NCBI RefSeq assembly: GCF_016704835.1
Contig: NZ_JADIZJ010000006.1
Span: 186,001 to 250,000, forward strand
DNA from: Sphingopyxis sp.
GTDB taxonomy: Bacteria; Pseudomonadota; Alphaproteobacteria; Sphingomonadales; Sphingomonadaceae
Length of the DNA stretch: 64,000 bases
Reading direction: 5' to 3'
Positions within the stretch are counted from its first letter, which is position 1, and each line of letters opens with the position of its first letter. Position numbers and translations under genes: made by a program. Below the pieces are notes generated by a model. That model saw only the letters and a program-made list of their open reading frames with translations. It ran no database searches and was not told the DNA's origin. Shown here piece after piece: positions 16,962 through 24,857 of this stretch.

Positions 16962-17942
16962 TTACCAGAAGAAATCGTGGATCACGTCGACCACTTCGCC
17001 GCTGTAGGTATCGACGAGGATCGCGTCGTTATAATAGCGGACCCAGCGATAGCCGTCGTAAGCCGGCGGCAGACGATACTGCCACGGATCGTTGATCCAG
17101 TAGCGGCTGCTGTAGAACAGCGAACCCAGGCTGAAGCCGATGCTGAACCGCGTGTAGCGATGGTTGCGGTATGGCGAATAATAGCTGCCCAGGCGATAAC
17201 GGCTGCCGTATTGCTGGCGATAATCGCGCCAGTTGTAGCGTCGGTCGTCGCGCCATGACCGGTTCCAGTTGCCGCGGCGGTCGCTGTACCGGCGATCGAC
17301 GCGGTCGTTGTTGTTGCGGTCGTAACGCCGATCGATCTGGCCGTCGCGATTGCGGTCATACCGCGGGTCACGCTGGTCGAGGCGATTGTTGTTGTTGCGA
17401 TCGAGGCGGCGATCGAGATCGCCGTTGCGGTTGCGGTCGTAGCGACGATCGACGCGGCCATTGTCATTGCGATCGTAACGCTGATCGACCTGGCCGTTGC
17501 GGTTGCGATCCCACTGGCGGTCGATGCGACCATCGTTGTTGCGGTCATAGGTGCTGCCGCGCTGACGCTGGGCTTGCGCCTGACGCTGGGCAACCGACTG
17601 TCGCTGTACCTGGGCTTGACGTTGCGCCTGGGCCTGACGTTGAGCCTGGGCCGCACCGTTGTCGATGCCTGGACGGTTGACCCGATTTTCAGCGCGCTGC
17701 TGCTGCTGGACGCCACGCTGCGGGCGCTGCGCCTGCCGTTCGCTACGCTGTTGTTGCCGGGCAGCCCGTTCGGGGCGCTCGGCTTGGCGTTCACTGCGCT
17801 GCTGCTGACGCTGCCCTTGTCGGTCGGCGCGATCGCCGCGCTGCGCCAGCTGAATTCGCTCGCCAGACGCCTGCGCGGCGGCGGGGGCAATGGGGGTCAG
17901 GATCGTCGCAGCGATCAGCAACCCTCCGAACATCTTTTTCAT
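16962..17942 (-). CDS. RcnB-like exported protein with EF-hand-like repeats
   Basis: A 326-residue protein: a signal peptide (about 1-24, APAAAQA), then a low-complexity Gln/Arg-rich region (30-128), seven tandem D-x-N-x-[DN]-G-x-[VIL]-D units (133-219), a basic aromatic linker, and a C-terminal domain ending L-P-P-A-Y-D-G-Y-R-W-V with Y-N-D-A and I-L-V-D. That last part is the RcnB family signature. RcnB is a periplasmic protein affecting nickel/cobalt export in E. coli; most alphaproteobacterial homologues are uncharacterised. The ATG at 17942 has GGAG 10 bases upstream. The gene has its own terminator. Confidence 0.85.
   Translation of the reverse strand: MKKMFGGLLIAATILTPIAPAAAQASGERIQLAQRGDRADRQGQRQQQRSERQAERPERAARQQQRSERQAQRPQRGVQQQQRAENRVNRPGIDNGAAQAQRQAQAQRQAQVQRQSVAQRQAQAQRQRGSTYDRNNDGRIDRQWDRNRNGQVDQRYDRNDNGRVDRRYDRNRNGDLDRRLDRNNNNRLDQRDPRYDRNRDGQIDRRYDRNNNDRVDRRYSDRRGNWNRSWRDDRRYNWRDYRQQYGSRYRLGSYYSPYRNHRYTRFSIGFSLGSLFYSSRYWINDPWQYRLPPAYDGYRWVRYYNDAILVDTYSGEVVDVIHDFFW
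17286..17546 (-). repeat. in-frame tandem 36-bp repeats coding calcium-loop-like units
   Basis: Seven degenerate 12-residue units (D-R-N-x-[DN]-G-x-V-D-x-R-Y) are coded in tandem within the RcnB-like gene; one junction carries three extra residues (R-D-P). The spacing resembles the calcium loops of EF-hands or thrombospondin type 3 repeats. Codon use differs between units, so the array is old rather than freshly amplified. Confidence 0.85.
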
Positions 17943-18078
17943 TATGCCATACTCCAATTCAGGTCCCGCGCACTGGAGAAGGCCAGCCGGGATGATGAAT
18001 CGTTAGTTACCGGGGGCAAGATGATCGGCGGCTGAACCATGCTGTTGCCTGCGGTTCAGCTACATGAACGAAACCGAG

Positions 18079-18624
18079 TCAGGTGCCGGGGGGCAGGCGC
18101 AGGGCGGGGACGGCGCGCGCGGCATCTTCCGGGCGGATACCGGGAGGCGGAGCGGCGGCAATCCGTTCCTCCCCGCGCAGCACGCGGCCGGCGCGGCGGA
18201 TCGCGGTGCGGATGCGCGGATAGGTGCCGCAGCGGCAGATGTTCGTTATCGCCGCGTCGATGTCGGCATCGCTCGGGTTGCTGTTCGCCCGTAGCAGAGC
18301 GGCGGCGGCCATGATCATCCCCGACTGGCAAAACCCGCATTGTGGCACCTGTTCGGCAACCCACGCCTGCTGCACCGGATGGCTGCGATCGCGCGACAAG
18401 CCTTCGATCGTGGTGACGAAGCGGCCTTCACATTCGGCGATCGTGACCAGGCAGCTGCGAATCGATTCGCCATCGATGTCGACGGTGCAGGCGCCGCATT
18501 CGCCGGTGCCGCAGCCGTATTTGGTCCCGGTCAGGTTCGATGCGTCGCGCAGCGCCCACAACAGCGGCGTTTCGGGTTCCATCCGATATTCGACCGGACG
18601 GTCGTTGACTGAGAATCGCGTCAT
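18079..18624 (-). CDS. 2Fe-2S subunit of a molybdenum hydroxylase (IorA/CoxS type)
   Basis: A 181-residue protein with both [2Fe-2S] clusters complete: the plant-ferredoxin type (Cys38, 43, 46, 58) and the C-terminal helical type (Cys96, 99, 130, 132). Such subunits pass electrons from the molybdopterin subunit of isoquinoline 1-oxidoreductase-like or aldehyde dehydrogenases. No large molybdopterin subunit or FAD subunit is adjacent, so the partner must be elsewhere or missing. A Pro/Ala-rich tail of about 25 residues follows the domain. The gene is 27 bases downstream of the class II aldolase gene on the same strand and probably in its operon. Confidence 0.88.
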   Translation of the reverse strand: MTRFSVNDRPVEYRMEPETPLLWALRDASNLTGTKYGCGTGECGACTVDIDGESIRSCLVTIAECEGRFVTTIEGLSRDRSHPVQQAWVAEQVPQCGFCQSGMIMAAAALLRANSNPSDADIDAAITNICRCGTYPRIRTAIRRAGRVLRGEERIAAAPPPGIRPEDAARAVPALRLPPGT

Positions 18625-18651
18625 TGACGAAGGTTTAGCGGGGCCGCCGGA

Positions 18652-19416
18652 TTAGTCACGCCAACTGCTGTCGATCTTGTCGACCTTGCGCACCATCGCA
18701 TCGAATTCGGCCTTGCCCGACTGACCGGGAATCGCCGCCATATACAGGTCGCGCTGGTGGACCTTGATGACGTCCTCGTCGACGATGATCGGCTTGCCCA
18801 TGCTCATCGTCGCGAGCTGGATTTCGCAAGCGCGCTGGAGCGCCCAATATTTGATGAAGGCATCGGACAGCGATTTGCCCATCACCACCGGGCCGTGGTT
18901 GCGCAGCATCAGGATGCGCTTGTCGCCGAGATGCTCGACCAGCCGCGCGCCCTCTTCCTCACGCACCGTCACGCCCTCGAAATCGTGGTAGGCGAGCTGG
19001 CCCATGAAGTTGCAGGCGTAGAAGTTAACCGGCTGGAGCCCGCCCTCAAGCCCGCACACCGCGACCGTCGCGGTTGTGTGGGTGTGGATGATCGCATGCG
19101 CGTCGGGCAGGACGCGGTGGAACAGGCTGTGCTGGACGAAGCCCGCCTTGTTGACGTGCCAGGGATTGTCTTCGTCGACCTTGTTGCCGTCGATGTCGAT
19201 CTTGATCAGGTTCGACGCGCAGACCTCGCTGAAATGCAGACCATAGGGGTTGATGAGGAAGGCGCCGTCCTCGTCGGGGACCTTCACCGTGATATGGTTG
19301 AAGATCATCTCGTCCCAGCCCATCATCGCGAAAATCCGGTAGCAGGCGGCGAGTTCCTGCCGCGCCGTCCATTCGGCTTCGCTATATTTGCTGTTGCGCT
19401 TGAGCTGGGTCGCCAT
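18652..19416 (-). CDS. class II aldolase/adducin family protein
   Basis: A 254-residue cytoplasmic protein of the class II aldolase/adducin fold. The zinc site is H-T-H at 111-113 with His174, and an acidic residue is expected near 90. Relatives include fuculose-phosphate and ribulose-phosphate aldolases or epimerases, but this long-spaced subgroup often has no assigned substrate. The ATG at 19416 has an AAGGGA ribosome site at good distance, so I prefer it to the ATG at 19434. It forms a likely two-gene operon with the following 2Fe-2S protein, an unusual pair that suggests an oxidative aldehyde or hydroxyacid pathway. Confidence 0.85.
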   Translation of the reverse strand: MATQLKRNSKYSEAEWTARQELAACYRIFAMMGWDEMIFNHITVKVPDEDGAFLINPYGLHFSEVCASNLIKIDIDGNKVDEDNPWHVNKAGFVQHSLFHRVLPDAHAIIHTHTTATVAVCGLEGGLQPVNFYACNFMGQLAYHDFEGVTVREEEGARLVEHLGDKRILMLRNHGPVVMGKSLSDAFIKYWALQRACEIQLATMSMGKPIIVDEDVIKVHQRDLYMAAIPGQSGKAEFDAMVRKVDKIDSSWRD

Positions 19417-19689
19417 GGCCTGTCCCTTTGTCATGTTAGTTTCGTCCTGCTACCTATGCCATAAGGCAAGGGGGCGGCACAATCCCGCACAGACCGGGTG
19501 GTTCGTCAGCAGAGCGGGGGGTTTTGCCGCGCAGGGGCTTGCATTTCGCCGCGAATCCTCTTATCGGCCCAGCCATCGGAAGGTCGCGGCTTCGCGGCGC
19601 TTCTTTTATTGCCCTCATATCGGCGATTTATGGCGGACCGGATATCCGGTGGCCGTTGATCGTTGGACGAACCGGAGACGACACGGCAC

Positions 19690-19896
19690 ATGCAGATCAT
19701 CGTTCGCGACAATAATGTCGACCAGGCCCTTCGAGCTCTCAAGAAAAAGCTCCAGCGTGAGGGCGTGTATCGCGAAATGAAGCTGCGCCGTCATTACGAG
19801 AAGCCCAGCGAAAAGCGCGCGCGCGAGCACGCCGCCGCCGTCCGCCGCGCCCGCAAGATGGAGCGCAAGCGGATGGAGCGCGACGGGATCAAGTAA
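19690..19896 (+). CDS. rpsU: 30S ribosomal protein bS21
   Basis: A 68-residue, strongly basic protein with the bS21 pattern. It starts MQIIVRDNNVDQALRALKKK, has the Y-R-E-M-K-L-R-R-H-Y-E-K-P-S-E-K-R-x-R centre and ends in a lysine/arginine-rich helix. It binds the small ribosomal subunit near the anti-Shine-Dalgarno end of 16S rRNA and assists initiation. The ATG at 19690 is preceded by GGAG. It is monocistronic, with a strong terminator about 35 bases downstream. The 270-base gap upstream presumably holds its promoter, but I could not place one firmly. Confidence 0.95.
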   Translation: MQIIVRDNNVDQALRALKKKLQREGVYREMKLRRHYEKPSEKRAREHAAAVRRARKMERKRMERDGIK

Positions 19897-19928
19897 AACC
19901 CGTCCTCTCTTGAAGGATTCGGATCGTG

Positions 19929-19965
19929 AAAAAGGCGCTGCGGGCAACCGCGACGCCTTTTTTTT
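19929..19965 (+). terminator. intrinsic terminator after rpsU
   Basis: AAAAAGGCG pairs with CGCCTTTTT, with an inner GCGG-GCAA-CCGC stem, and a run of eight Ts follows. It is a strong rho-independent terminator, 33 bases past the stop codon. Confidence 0.93.
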
Positions 19966-19973
19966 GTTTCCAA

Positions 19974-20055
19974 CGTCATTGCGAGGAGCGAAGCGACGCG
20001 GCAATCCAGAGTGGCATAAACCGCGCTGGATTTCTTTGCCTCGCTCGCAATGACG
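19974..20055. repeat. palindromic intergenic repeat, family B (copy 1)
   Basis: An 82-bp element bounded by exact 12-bp inverted ends, CGTCATTGCGAG and CTCGCAATGACG, with GGAGCGAAGCGACGCGGCAATCC inside. A second copy lies at 23215-23300. It has no coding sequence and looks like a small non-autonomous palindromic element. Confidence 0.85.
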
Positions 20056-20163
20056 ACGGTTCGAACATGCATCGTAACTTCACGCTGGACCGTTCCACGC
20101 TGCTCCGCCTATAGGCGTGCGCGATAAACTTGCCCGTTAGGGCAGCGGTAAGGATCAGCGATA

Positions 20164-20715
20164 ATGAGCGTGACGACGGTTCCCCTGCGCCCGGTGAACA
20201 AAAAAGGCCTGTGGCTGATCTGGATCGGCGTGTTTGCGCTGCTCAGGGCGGCGGCAGCCTTTGCGTATCATGTGACCCCGCGCATCGGGTTTGAGGTCGT
20301 CAAGGAAGGTACGGGTAAAAGCCCGACCAAAGCGGATGTCGTGCTGGTGAAATATGAAGGCAAGCTCGACGACGGCACCGTATTCGACGCCAACGAACAG
20401 GCGCCGATGCAGGTGGCGCAGGTCGTTCCTGGCTTTTCCGAAGCATTGACGCGGATGAAAAAGGGCGGCCAGTACAAGATCACGATCCCACCGCAGCTGG
20501 GCTACGGTGACCGCGAAGCCGGACCGATCCCGGCCGGTAGCACGCTTCATTTCGACGTCACCTTGCTCGACTTCCGTTCGGAAGCCGAAGTGCGTGCGAT
20601 GCAGCAGCAGATGCAGCAACAGCAGCAGATGATGCAGCAGCAGCAGATGATGCAGGGCGCGCCGGGCGGCGCCGGCCCGGCTGGTCCGCCGCAGGGTTCG
20701 CCCCCGCAGCCCTGA
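20164..20715 (+). CDS. FKBP-type peptidyl-prolyl cis-trans isomerase, membrane-anchored
   Basis: A 183-residue protein. One N-terminal membrane segment (about 15-36) is followed by a single FKBP domain (about 45-138) with V-x-V-K-Y-E-G-K-L-D-D-G-T-V-F-D, V-P-G-F-S-E-A-L and L-G-Y-G-D-R. The C-terminal tail is Gln/Met-rich (about 143-165), then Gly/Pro-rich. It catalyses proline isomerisation to assist folding, most likely in the periplasm because the anchor is N-terminal. The Gln/Met tail may bind partners or metal, but this is speculation. The gene stands alone between the rpsU terminator and a convergent gene. Confidence 0.88.
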   Translation: MSVTTVPLRPVNKKGLWLIWIGVFALLRAAAAFAYHVTPRIGFEVVKEGTGKSPTKADVVLVKYEGKLDDGTVFDANEQAPMQVAQVVPGFSEALTRMKKGGQYKITIPPQLGYGDREAGPIPAGSTLHFDVTLLDFRSEAEVRAMQQQMQQQQQMMQQQQMMQGAPGGAGPAGPPQGSPPQP

Positions 20716-20725
20716 CCCTTAATTC

Positions 20726-20804
20726 TGTCATCCCGGCCAAGGCCGGGATCTCATTCGTAGCGGAATAACGAACCGTCGAAATCCCGGCCTTCGCCGGGAT
20801 GACA
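20726..20804. repeat. palindromic intergenic repeat, family A (copy 2)
   Basis: A 79-bp element with inverted ends TGTCATCCCGG and CCGGGATGACA, each arm itself a smaller palindrome. It lies between the stops of convergent genes (20715 and 20826) and may act as a bidirectional transcript end. Confidence 0.82.
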
Positions 20805-20825
20805 AAGGAAAGGTTGCAGCGGCCG

Positions 20826-21935
20826 TTACCCTGCCGCTTTCTCAACCTTCGCTGCTGTCCCAGCATTGCGCTCGGCCTCGCGTTCCAGTGCGACCTTGAT
20901 CATCGCGACGATCGGGTCGGCCAGAAACAGCCCCATGATGCCGAGCAAGGCGCCGAACAGGATCTGCGCGCCGAGCACCAGCGCCGGGGCGAGATCGACG
21001 GTCTTTTTGGCGACCATCGGCACGATCAGATAGCCATCGACGGTCTGCACGACGAGATAGATGACGATCGCCCACACTCCAGCGTCGGTTCCTGCCGAAA
21101 AGCCGACGAGCACGAGCAACACGCCCGATACGATCGCGCCGATATTGGGAATGAAGGCGAGCAGGCCGGTGAGCAGGCCGAGTAGCGCCGCCATCGGGAT
21201 GCCGACCGCCATGCACGCGAGCCAGGTTCCGACGCCCTCGACGAACATGCCGAGCAGGCGGCCCGCCATCAACCGTCGCAAGGTGAACCCCATCCGCGCG
21301 GTGGTGATATAGAAATTCTCGCGATTCTTCATCGGCAGCATCCACGCGACGCCGCGCTCGTACAGCCGCGGTTCGATTGCAATGAAAACGCCTAGGACGA
21401 GGATCATCACCAAGCTTGTGAACGCGCCGACGACCGAGCCGACCGCCGCGGTGACGCGGCCAAAGGTGCCGGCGAAATTGTCGGAGATCGTTTTGGTGTC
21501 GAGCTGGAAGCTGCCCATGCCATGATCGCTGGCCCAAGCCGCCAGCCGCTCGATCTGCGCCACCACTACGCTTTGCAGGCTCAGGGCCTGCGCTGCGATC
21601 TGCGACCCGGCGAACATCGCCGTCCAGATCATGAAGAGAAGCACCGAAAGGCAGACGATCAGGAGGCGCCAGCCGCGTCCGATCGGAAGAACGCGGCCGA
21701 GCAGGCGCGCGCCGCCATCGAGGATCGCGGCCGTGACGATTGCGGCAAAAATCAGCAGGATCGGCTGAATCAGGACGATGCACGCGGCGATGAGCAGCGC
21801 TAGGCCGAGCCAGACGCTTGCCTTTAGCAACTCGGTGCGAACGAGGTGGCTGCGTATCTCGGTGGGACCGGGGGCGTTTGCCGTCGCCTTGGCGCGCGCC
21901 TGAGCGCGCTCTTTTCGCTCGACGCGCTCGACCAT
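20826..21935 (-). CDS. AI-2E family transporter (PerM/YdiK-like)
   Basis: A 369-residue membrane protein with about eight helices in the AI-2E exporter-family pattern: paired N-terminal helices (about 35-85), a long periplasmic/amphipathic middle, and a C-terminal cluster with the P-x-I-G-A-I-V-S-G and D-G-Y-L-I-V-P-x-V family motifs. Members export autoinducer-2, Na+/H+ or unknown solutes; substrate cannot be assigned by sequence. It starts 11 bases after lepB and is probably the last gene of the pyrE-pdxJ-acpS-lepB transcript. In many alphaproteobacteria rnc and era follow lepB here instead. Confidence 0.85.
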   Translation of the reverse strand: MVERVERKERAQARAKATANAPGPTEIRSHLVRTELLKASVWLGLALLIAACIVLIQPILLIFAAIVTAAILDGGARLLGRVLPIGRGWRLLIVCLSVLLFMIWTAMFAGSQIAAQALSLQSVVVAQIERLAAWASDHGMGSFQLDTKTISDNFAGTFGRVTAAVGSVVGAFTSLVMILVLGVFIAIEPRLYERGVAWMLPMKNRENFYITTARMGFTLRRLMAGRLLGMFVEGVGTWLACMAVGIPMAALLGLLTGLLAFIPNIGAIVSGVLLVLVGFSAGTDAGVWAIVIYLVVQTVDGYLIVPMVAKKTVDLAPALVLGAQILFGALLGIMGLFLADPIVAMIKVALEREAERNAGTAAKVEKAAG

Positions 21936-21946
21936 GCTCGCGCTCC

Positions 21947-22789
21947 CTATTTTGCTGAACTGCTACGTTCGGGCCGCAAGTCGGTTCCCGCACGGTCGGG
22001 CCGCAGCGCATTGAACCAGCTGAGCGGATTGTACCATATCGCGGTGCCCTCGGTGGAAAAACTGATGATCTCGGCGCGGCCGGCGATACTGTCGAACGGG
22101 ACCGGACCTCCGAGCCCTTTCTGTGACGTATCGACACGGCTGTCCGCGCTGCCGTCGCGGTTGTCGCCCATCAGGAACAGATGATCGGGGGGCACGGTGA
22201 TCGGACCATAATCATCGGTTGTATAGCCTGGGCCCATGTCGATGGTGTCGAACGTTGCACCGCTGGGCAGCGTTTCGCGAACGATCGGCAGTTCGAGCAT
22301 CTCGCGCCCGTCGGCGCTGCGGGTGATAAAGCGGTCGAGACTGCTGTCGCCGCTGGGCAGATTGGGATCGACGGGGATCGCCAGCAGCGGCTGGATCTCG
22401 CGCTTGACCGGCTTGCCGTTGATGCTGAGTTCGCCATTGGTGAGCTGGATCGTGTCGCCGGGGAGGCCGATAACGCGTTTGATATAGTCGATCCGCGTCA
22501 CCGGATGTTCGAGTACGACGATGTCGCCGCGTTCGGGCAGGTTGGAGAACCAGCGACCTGCCGTCTTAGGCGCCAGATGAAAGCTGACCGAGGCATAGGA
22601 CCAACCATAGGGAAATTTGCTGACGATCAGGCGGTCGCCGTTGCGCAACACGGGCATCATCGAATCGGACGGGATATAGAAGGGCTTGGCGACGCAGCTG
22701 TGGATGCCGAGCACGAGCAGCAGTATCACAACAATATCGCGGATCAGCCTGCCCCAGCTGCCGTCGTCCTTCGTTTTGTCTTTCGCCAT
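21947..22789 (-). CDS. lepB: signal peptidase I
   Basis: A 280-residue inner-membrane serine protease that removes signal peptides from exported proteins. One membrane helix lies at about 17-36. The catalytic serine is in the P-S-D-S-M-M-P motif (Ser43) and the general-base lysine is Lys104 in R-I-D-Y-I-K-R-V-I-G-L-P-G-D. The C-terminal G-D-N-R-D motif is present. It follows acpS with a 7-base gap. Confidence 0.95.
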   Translation of the reverse strand: MAKDKTKDDGSWGRLIRDIVVILLLVLGIHSCVAKPFYIPSDSMMPVLRNGDRLIVSKFPYGWSYASVSFHLAPKTAGRWFSNLPERGDIVVLEHPVTRIDYIKRVIGLPGDTIQLTNGELSINGKPVKREIQPLLAIPVDPNLPSGDSSLDRFITRSADGREMLELPIVRETLPSGATFDTIDMGPGYTTDDYGPITVPPDHLFLMGDNRDGSADSRVDTSQKGLGGPVPFDSIAGRAEIISFSTEGTAIWYNPLSWFNALRPDRAGTDLRPERSSSAK

Positions 22790-22796
22790 TATCGGG

Positions 22797-23198
22797 TCAG
22801 TCCTTGATCGCTTCGATGATGACGAACGCCTGCGCCCAGGGATGATCGTCGGTCAGTGTCAGGTGAATGTTGGCGCTATGACCCGCCGGGATCATCGCGG
22901 CGAGCCGCTCGGCGGCGCCGCCGGTGAGCGCCAGCGTCGGCGCGCCCGATGGGGCGTTGACGACGCCGATATCCTTCATGAACACGCCGCGCTTGAACCC
23001 GGTTCCGACGGCTTTAGAAAAGGCTTCCTTGGCGGCGAAGCGCTTGGCGTAGGTGCCGGCGCGAGTGAAGGGCCGACGCGCCGCCTTGGCGCGTTCGACA
23101 TCCGTAAAGACACGATTTTCGAAACGCTCGCCGAAACGGTCGAGCGAATTCTGGATCCGCTCGATGTTGCAGAGGTCGGATCCGAGGCCGATGATCAT
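22797..23198 (-). CDS. acpS: holo-acyl-carrier-protein synthase
   Basis: A 133-residue enzyme that transfers phosphopantetheine from CoA to acyl carrier protein. It has the I-G-L-G-S-D-L-x-x-I-E-R-I start and the R-F-A-A-K-E-A-F-S-K-A motif with the magnesium-binding Asp and Glu. The start at 23198 (MIIGLGSD) is preferred to an ATG 12 bases upstream. It is separated from pdxJ by a family B palindromic repeat, yet remains in the usual pyrE-pdxJ-acpS-lepB order. Confidence 0.94.
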   Translation of the reverse strand: MIIGLGSDLCNIERIQNSLDRFGERFENRVFTDVERAKAARRPFTRAGTYAKRFAAKEAFSKAVGTGFKRGVFMKDIGVVNAPSGAPTLALTGGAAERLAAMIPAGHSANIHLTLTDDHPWAQAFVIIEAIKD

Positions 23199-23214
23199 GA
23201 CGGCAACCAAAGAC

Positions 23215-23300
23215 CGTCATTGCGAGGAGTCGAAGGCGACGCGGCCATCCAGAGCGGGGCAGGGCCACCCCTGGATTGCTTCGTTTCGCTCGCAATGATG
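23215..23300. repeat. palindromic intergenic repeat, family B (copy 2)
   Basis: An 86-bp element with inverted ends CGTCATTGCGAG and CTCGCAATGATG (one mismatch), very like the copy at 19974-20055. It is inserted within an operon, between pdxJ and acpS, where its RNA hairpin could modulate downstream expression. Confidence 0.83.
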
Positions 23301-23303
23301 AAA

Positions 23304-24044
23304 TTAATCATCAGGGCCTCTCGCCTCATCCATCAGCGCGCGCATCCGGCGCACCGCATCCTCCAGCCCGGTGAAAATCGCCTCGCCGATCAGATAATGG
23401 CCGATGTTGAGTTCGGCCAGTTGCGGGATCGCCGCAACCGGGACGACATTCTCATACGTCAGGCCGTGGCCGGCATGCGGCTCGATGCCATTCTTCCACG
23501 CCAGTGCAGCCGCGTCGGCGATGCGGCGCAGTTCCACCGCGCGCTGCTCGCCTTCGCAATGGGCGTAGCGGCCGGTGTGGAATTCAACGACGGGTGCGCG
23601 CAGCATCATCGCGGCCTCGATCTGCCGCGGATCGGGTTCGATGAACAGGCTGACGCGGATGCCGGCGTCGTTCAGCCGCGCGACGATGGGGGCAAGGTGG
23701 TTGTGCTGTCCCGCTGCATCGAGCCCGCCTTCGGTCGTGCGCTCCTTGCGCTTTTCGGGGACAATGCACGCGGCGTGCGGGCTATGGCGCAGCGCGATCG
23801 CGACCATCTCGTCGGTCGCAGCCATTTCGAGGTTCAGCGGCAGGTCGGTCGCAGCCTGGATGCGCGCGAGGTCGTCGTCGCGGATATGGCGCCGGTCTTC
23901 GCGCAGATGCGCGGTGATGCCATCGCCGCCGACCGCCGCGACGATTTCAGCGGCGCGCACCGGGTCGGGATGCTCGCCGCCGCGCGCGTTACGGATCGTC
24001 GCGACATGGTCGATGTTGACCCCAAGCCGGAGGCGGCCGCTCAA
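23304..24044 (-). CDS. pdxJ: pyridoxine 5'-phosphate synthase
   Basis: A 246-residue TIM-barrel enzyme that condenses deoxyxylulose 5-phosphate with 3-amino-1-hydroxyacetone phosphate to give pyridoxine 5'-phosphate (DXP-dependent vitamin B6 route). Its signatures are L-G-V-N-I-D-H-V-A-T-I-R-N-A-R at the start, E-M-A-A-T-D-E-M, V-P-E-K-R-K-E-R-T-T-E-G-G and H-A-G-H-G-L-T-Y-x-N. The start overlaps the pyrE stop by four bases. Confidence 0.96.
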   Translation of the reverse strand: MSGRLRLGVNIDHVATIRNARGGEHPDPVRAAEIVAAVGGDGITAHLREDRRHIRDDDLARIQAATDLPLNLEMAATDEMVAIALRHSPHAACIVPEKRKERTTEGGLDAAGQHNHLAPIVARLNDAGIRVSLFIEPDPRQIEAAMMLRAPVVEFHTGRYAHCEGEQRAVELRRIADAAALAWKNGIEPHAGHGLTYENVVPVAAIPQLAELNIGHYLIGEAIFTGLEDAVRRMRALMDEARGPDD

Positions 24045-24625
24045 TTCGCGCGGCTCCCAGGTTTGATCGCTTCGGTGCCCGCTAGATGTTCGGGAAGCTC
24101 GTCAGCGCCGTAAGTCGGGAAGTTAATCGCGACGAGGGGATAGAAGGGGACGCCGAGGTCGACATTGCTGCCAGCCGAGCGATCGACCAGCGCCGCCTCG
24201 GCGATCACTTCGCCGCCCGCCGCCGCAACACACGCCATCGCTTCGCGCGACGACAGGCCGGTGGTGACGACATCCTCGACCATCAGCACTTTCGCGCCGG
24301 GTTCGATGGTAAAGCCGCGGCGCAGCTCGAAGCTGCCCGTCGGGCGCTCGACGAAAATCGCGGGCTTGCCGAGCGCGCGACCCATTTCATGGCCGATGAT
24401 GACGCCGCCCATCGCGGGTGACACCACGACGTCGATCGCTTGTTTGAGGTCGCGGGGCAGTTTGGCGGCGAGTGCCACGGCCAGCCGTCCGGCGCGTGTC
24501 GTATCCATCAACACGCGCGCGCATTGCAGATAATATTCGCTGTGCCGCCCCGACGAGAGCAGGAAATGCCCTTGCAGCAAGGCATCGGCGGCGCGGAATT
24601 CGGCCAGAATTTCATCATCGGTCAT
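24041..24625 (-). CDS. pyrE: orotate phosphoribosyltransferase
   Basis: A 194-residue enzyme forming orotidine 5'-phosphate from orotate and PRPP in pyrimidine synthesis. The PRPP-binding motif V-L-M-V-E-D-V-V-T-T-G-L-S is present, with the S-S-G-R-H-S-E-Y-Y substrate segment near the N-terminus. It is the first gene of the leftward pyrE-pdxJ-acpS-lepB group and is divergent from coxB. The 232-base gap between them should hold both promoters. Confidence 0.95.
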   Translation of the reverse strand: MTDDEILAEFRAADALLQGHFLLSSGRHSEYYLQCARVLMDTTRAGRLAVALAAKLPRDLKQAIDVVVSPAMGGVIIGHEMGRALGKPAIFVERPTGSFELRRGFTIEPGAKVLMVEDVVTTGLSSREAMACVAAAGGEVIAEAALVDRSAGSNVDLGVPFYPLVAINFPTYGADELPEHLAGTEAIKPGSRAN

Positions 24626-24857
24626 GGGAGAATTTTTCTTTTATCCAGTGCATCGCCCTTTGCCGGCGACCGGGTTTTGGCAGCGAAGATTATCCAGCCG
24701 TAAAATAGTGTTAGAGATGCTTGAGGCAAGCGGCAAGCGGGTCTATAGCGCCGGCGAGATTCAGCCCATCCTCCGGCTGTCGCGACGCCTGTCCGACTGC
24801 TGCCGAAGAGGGGTGAAGCGTCATAAAGAACAACAGGCAACGGGCGGCACTATCCTT

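Noticed and set aside
17286..17546. CRISPR-like array
   Set aside because: The 36-bp periodicity is in-frame protein repeats without spacers.
22686..24113. 475-codon plus-strand frame across lepB, acpS and pdxJ
   Set aside because: It runs antisense to three certain genes and a repeat; no homology features.
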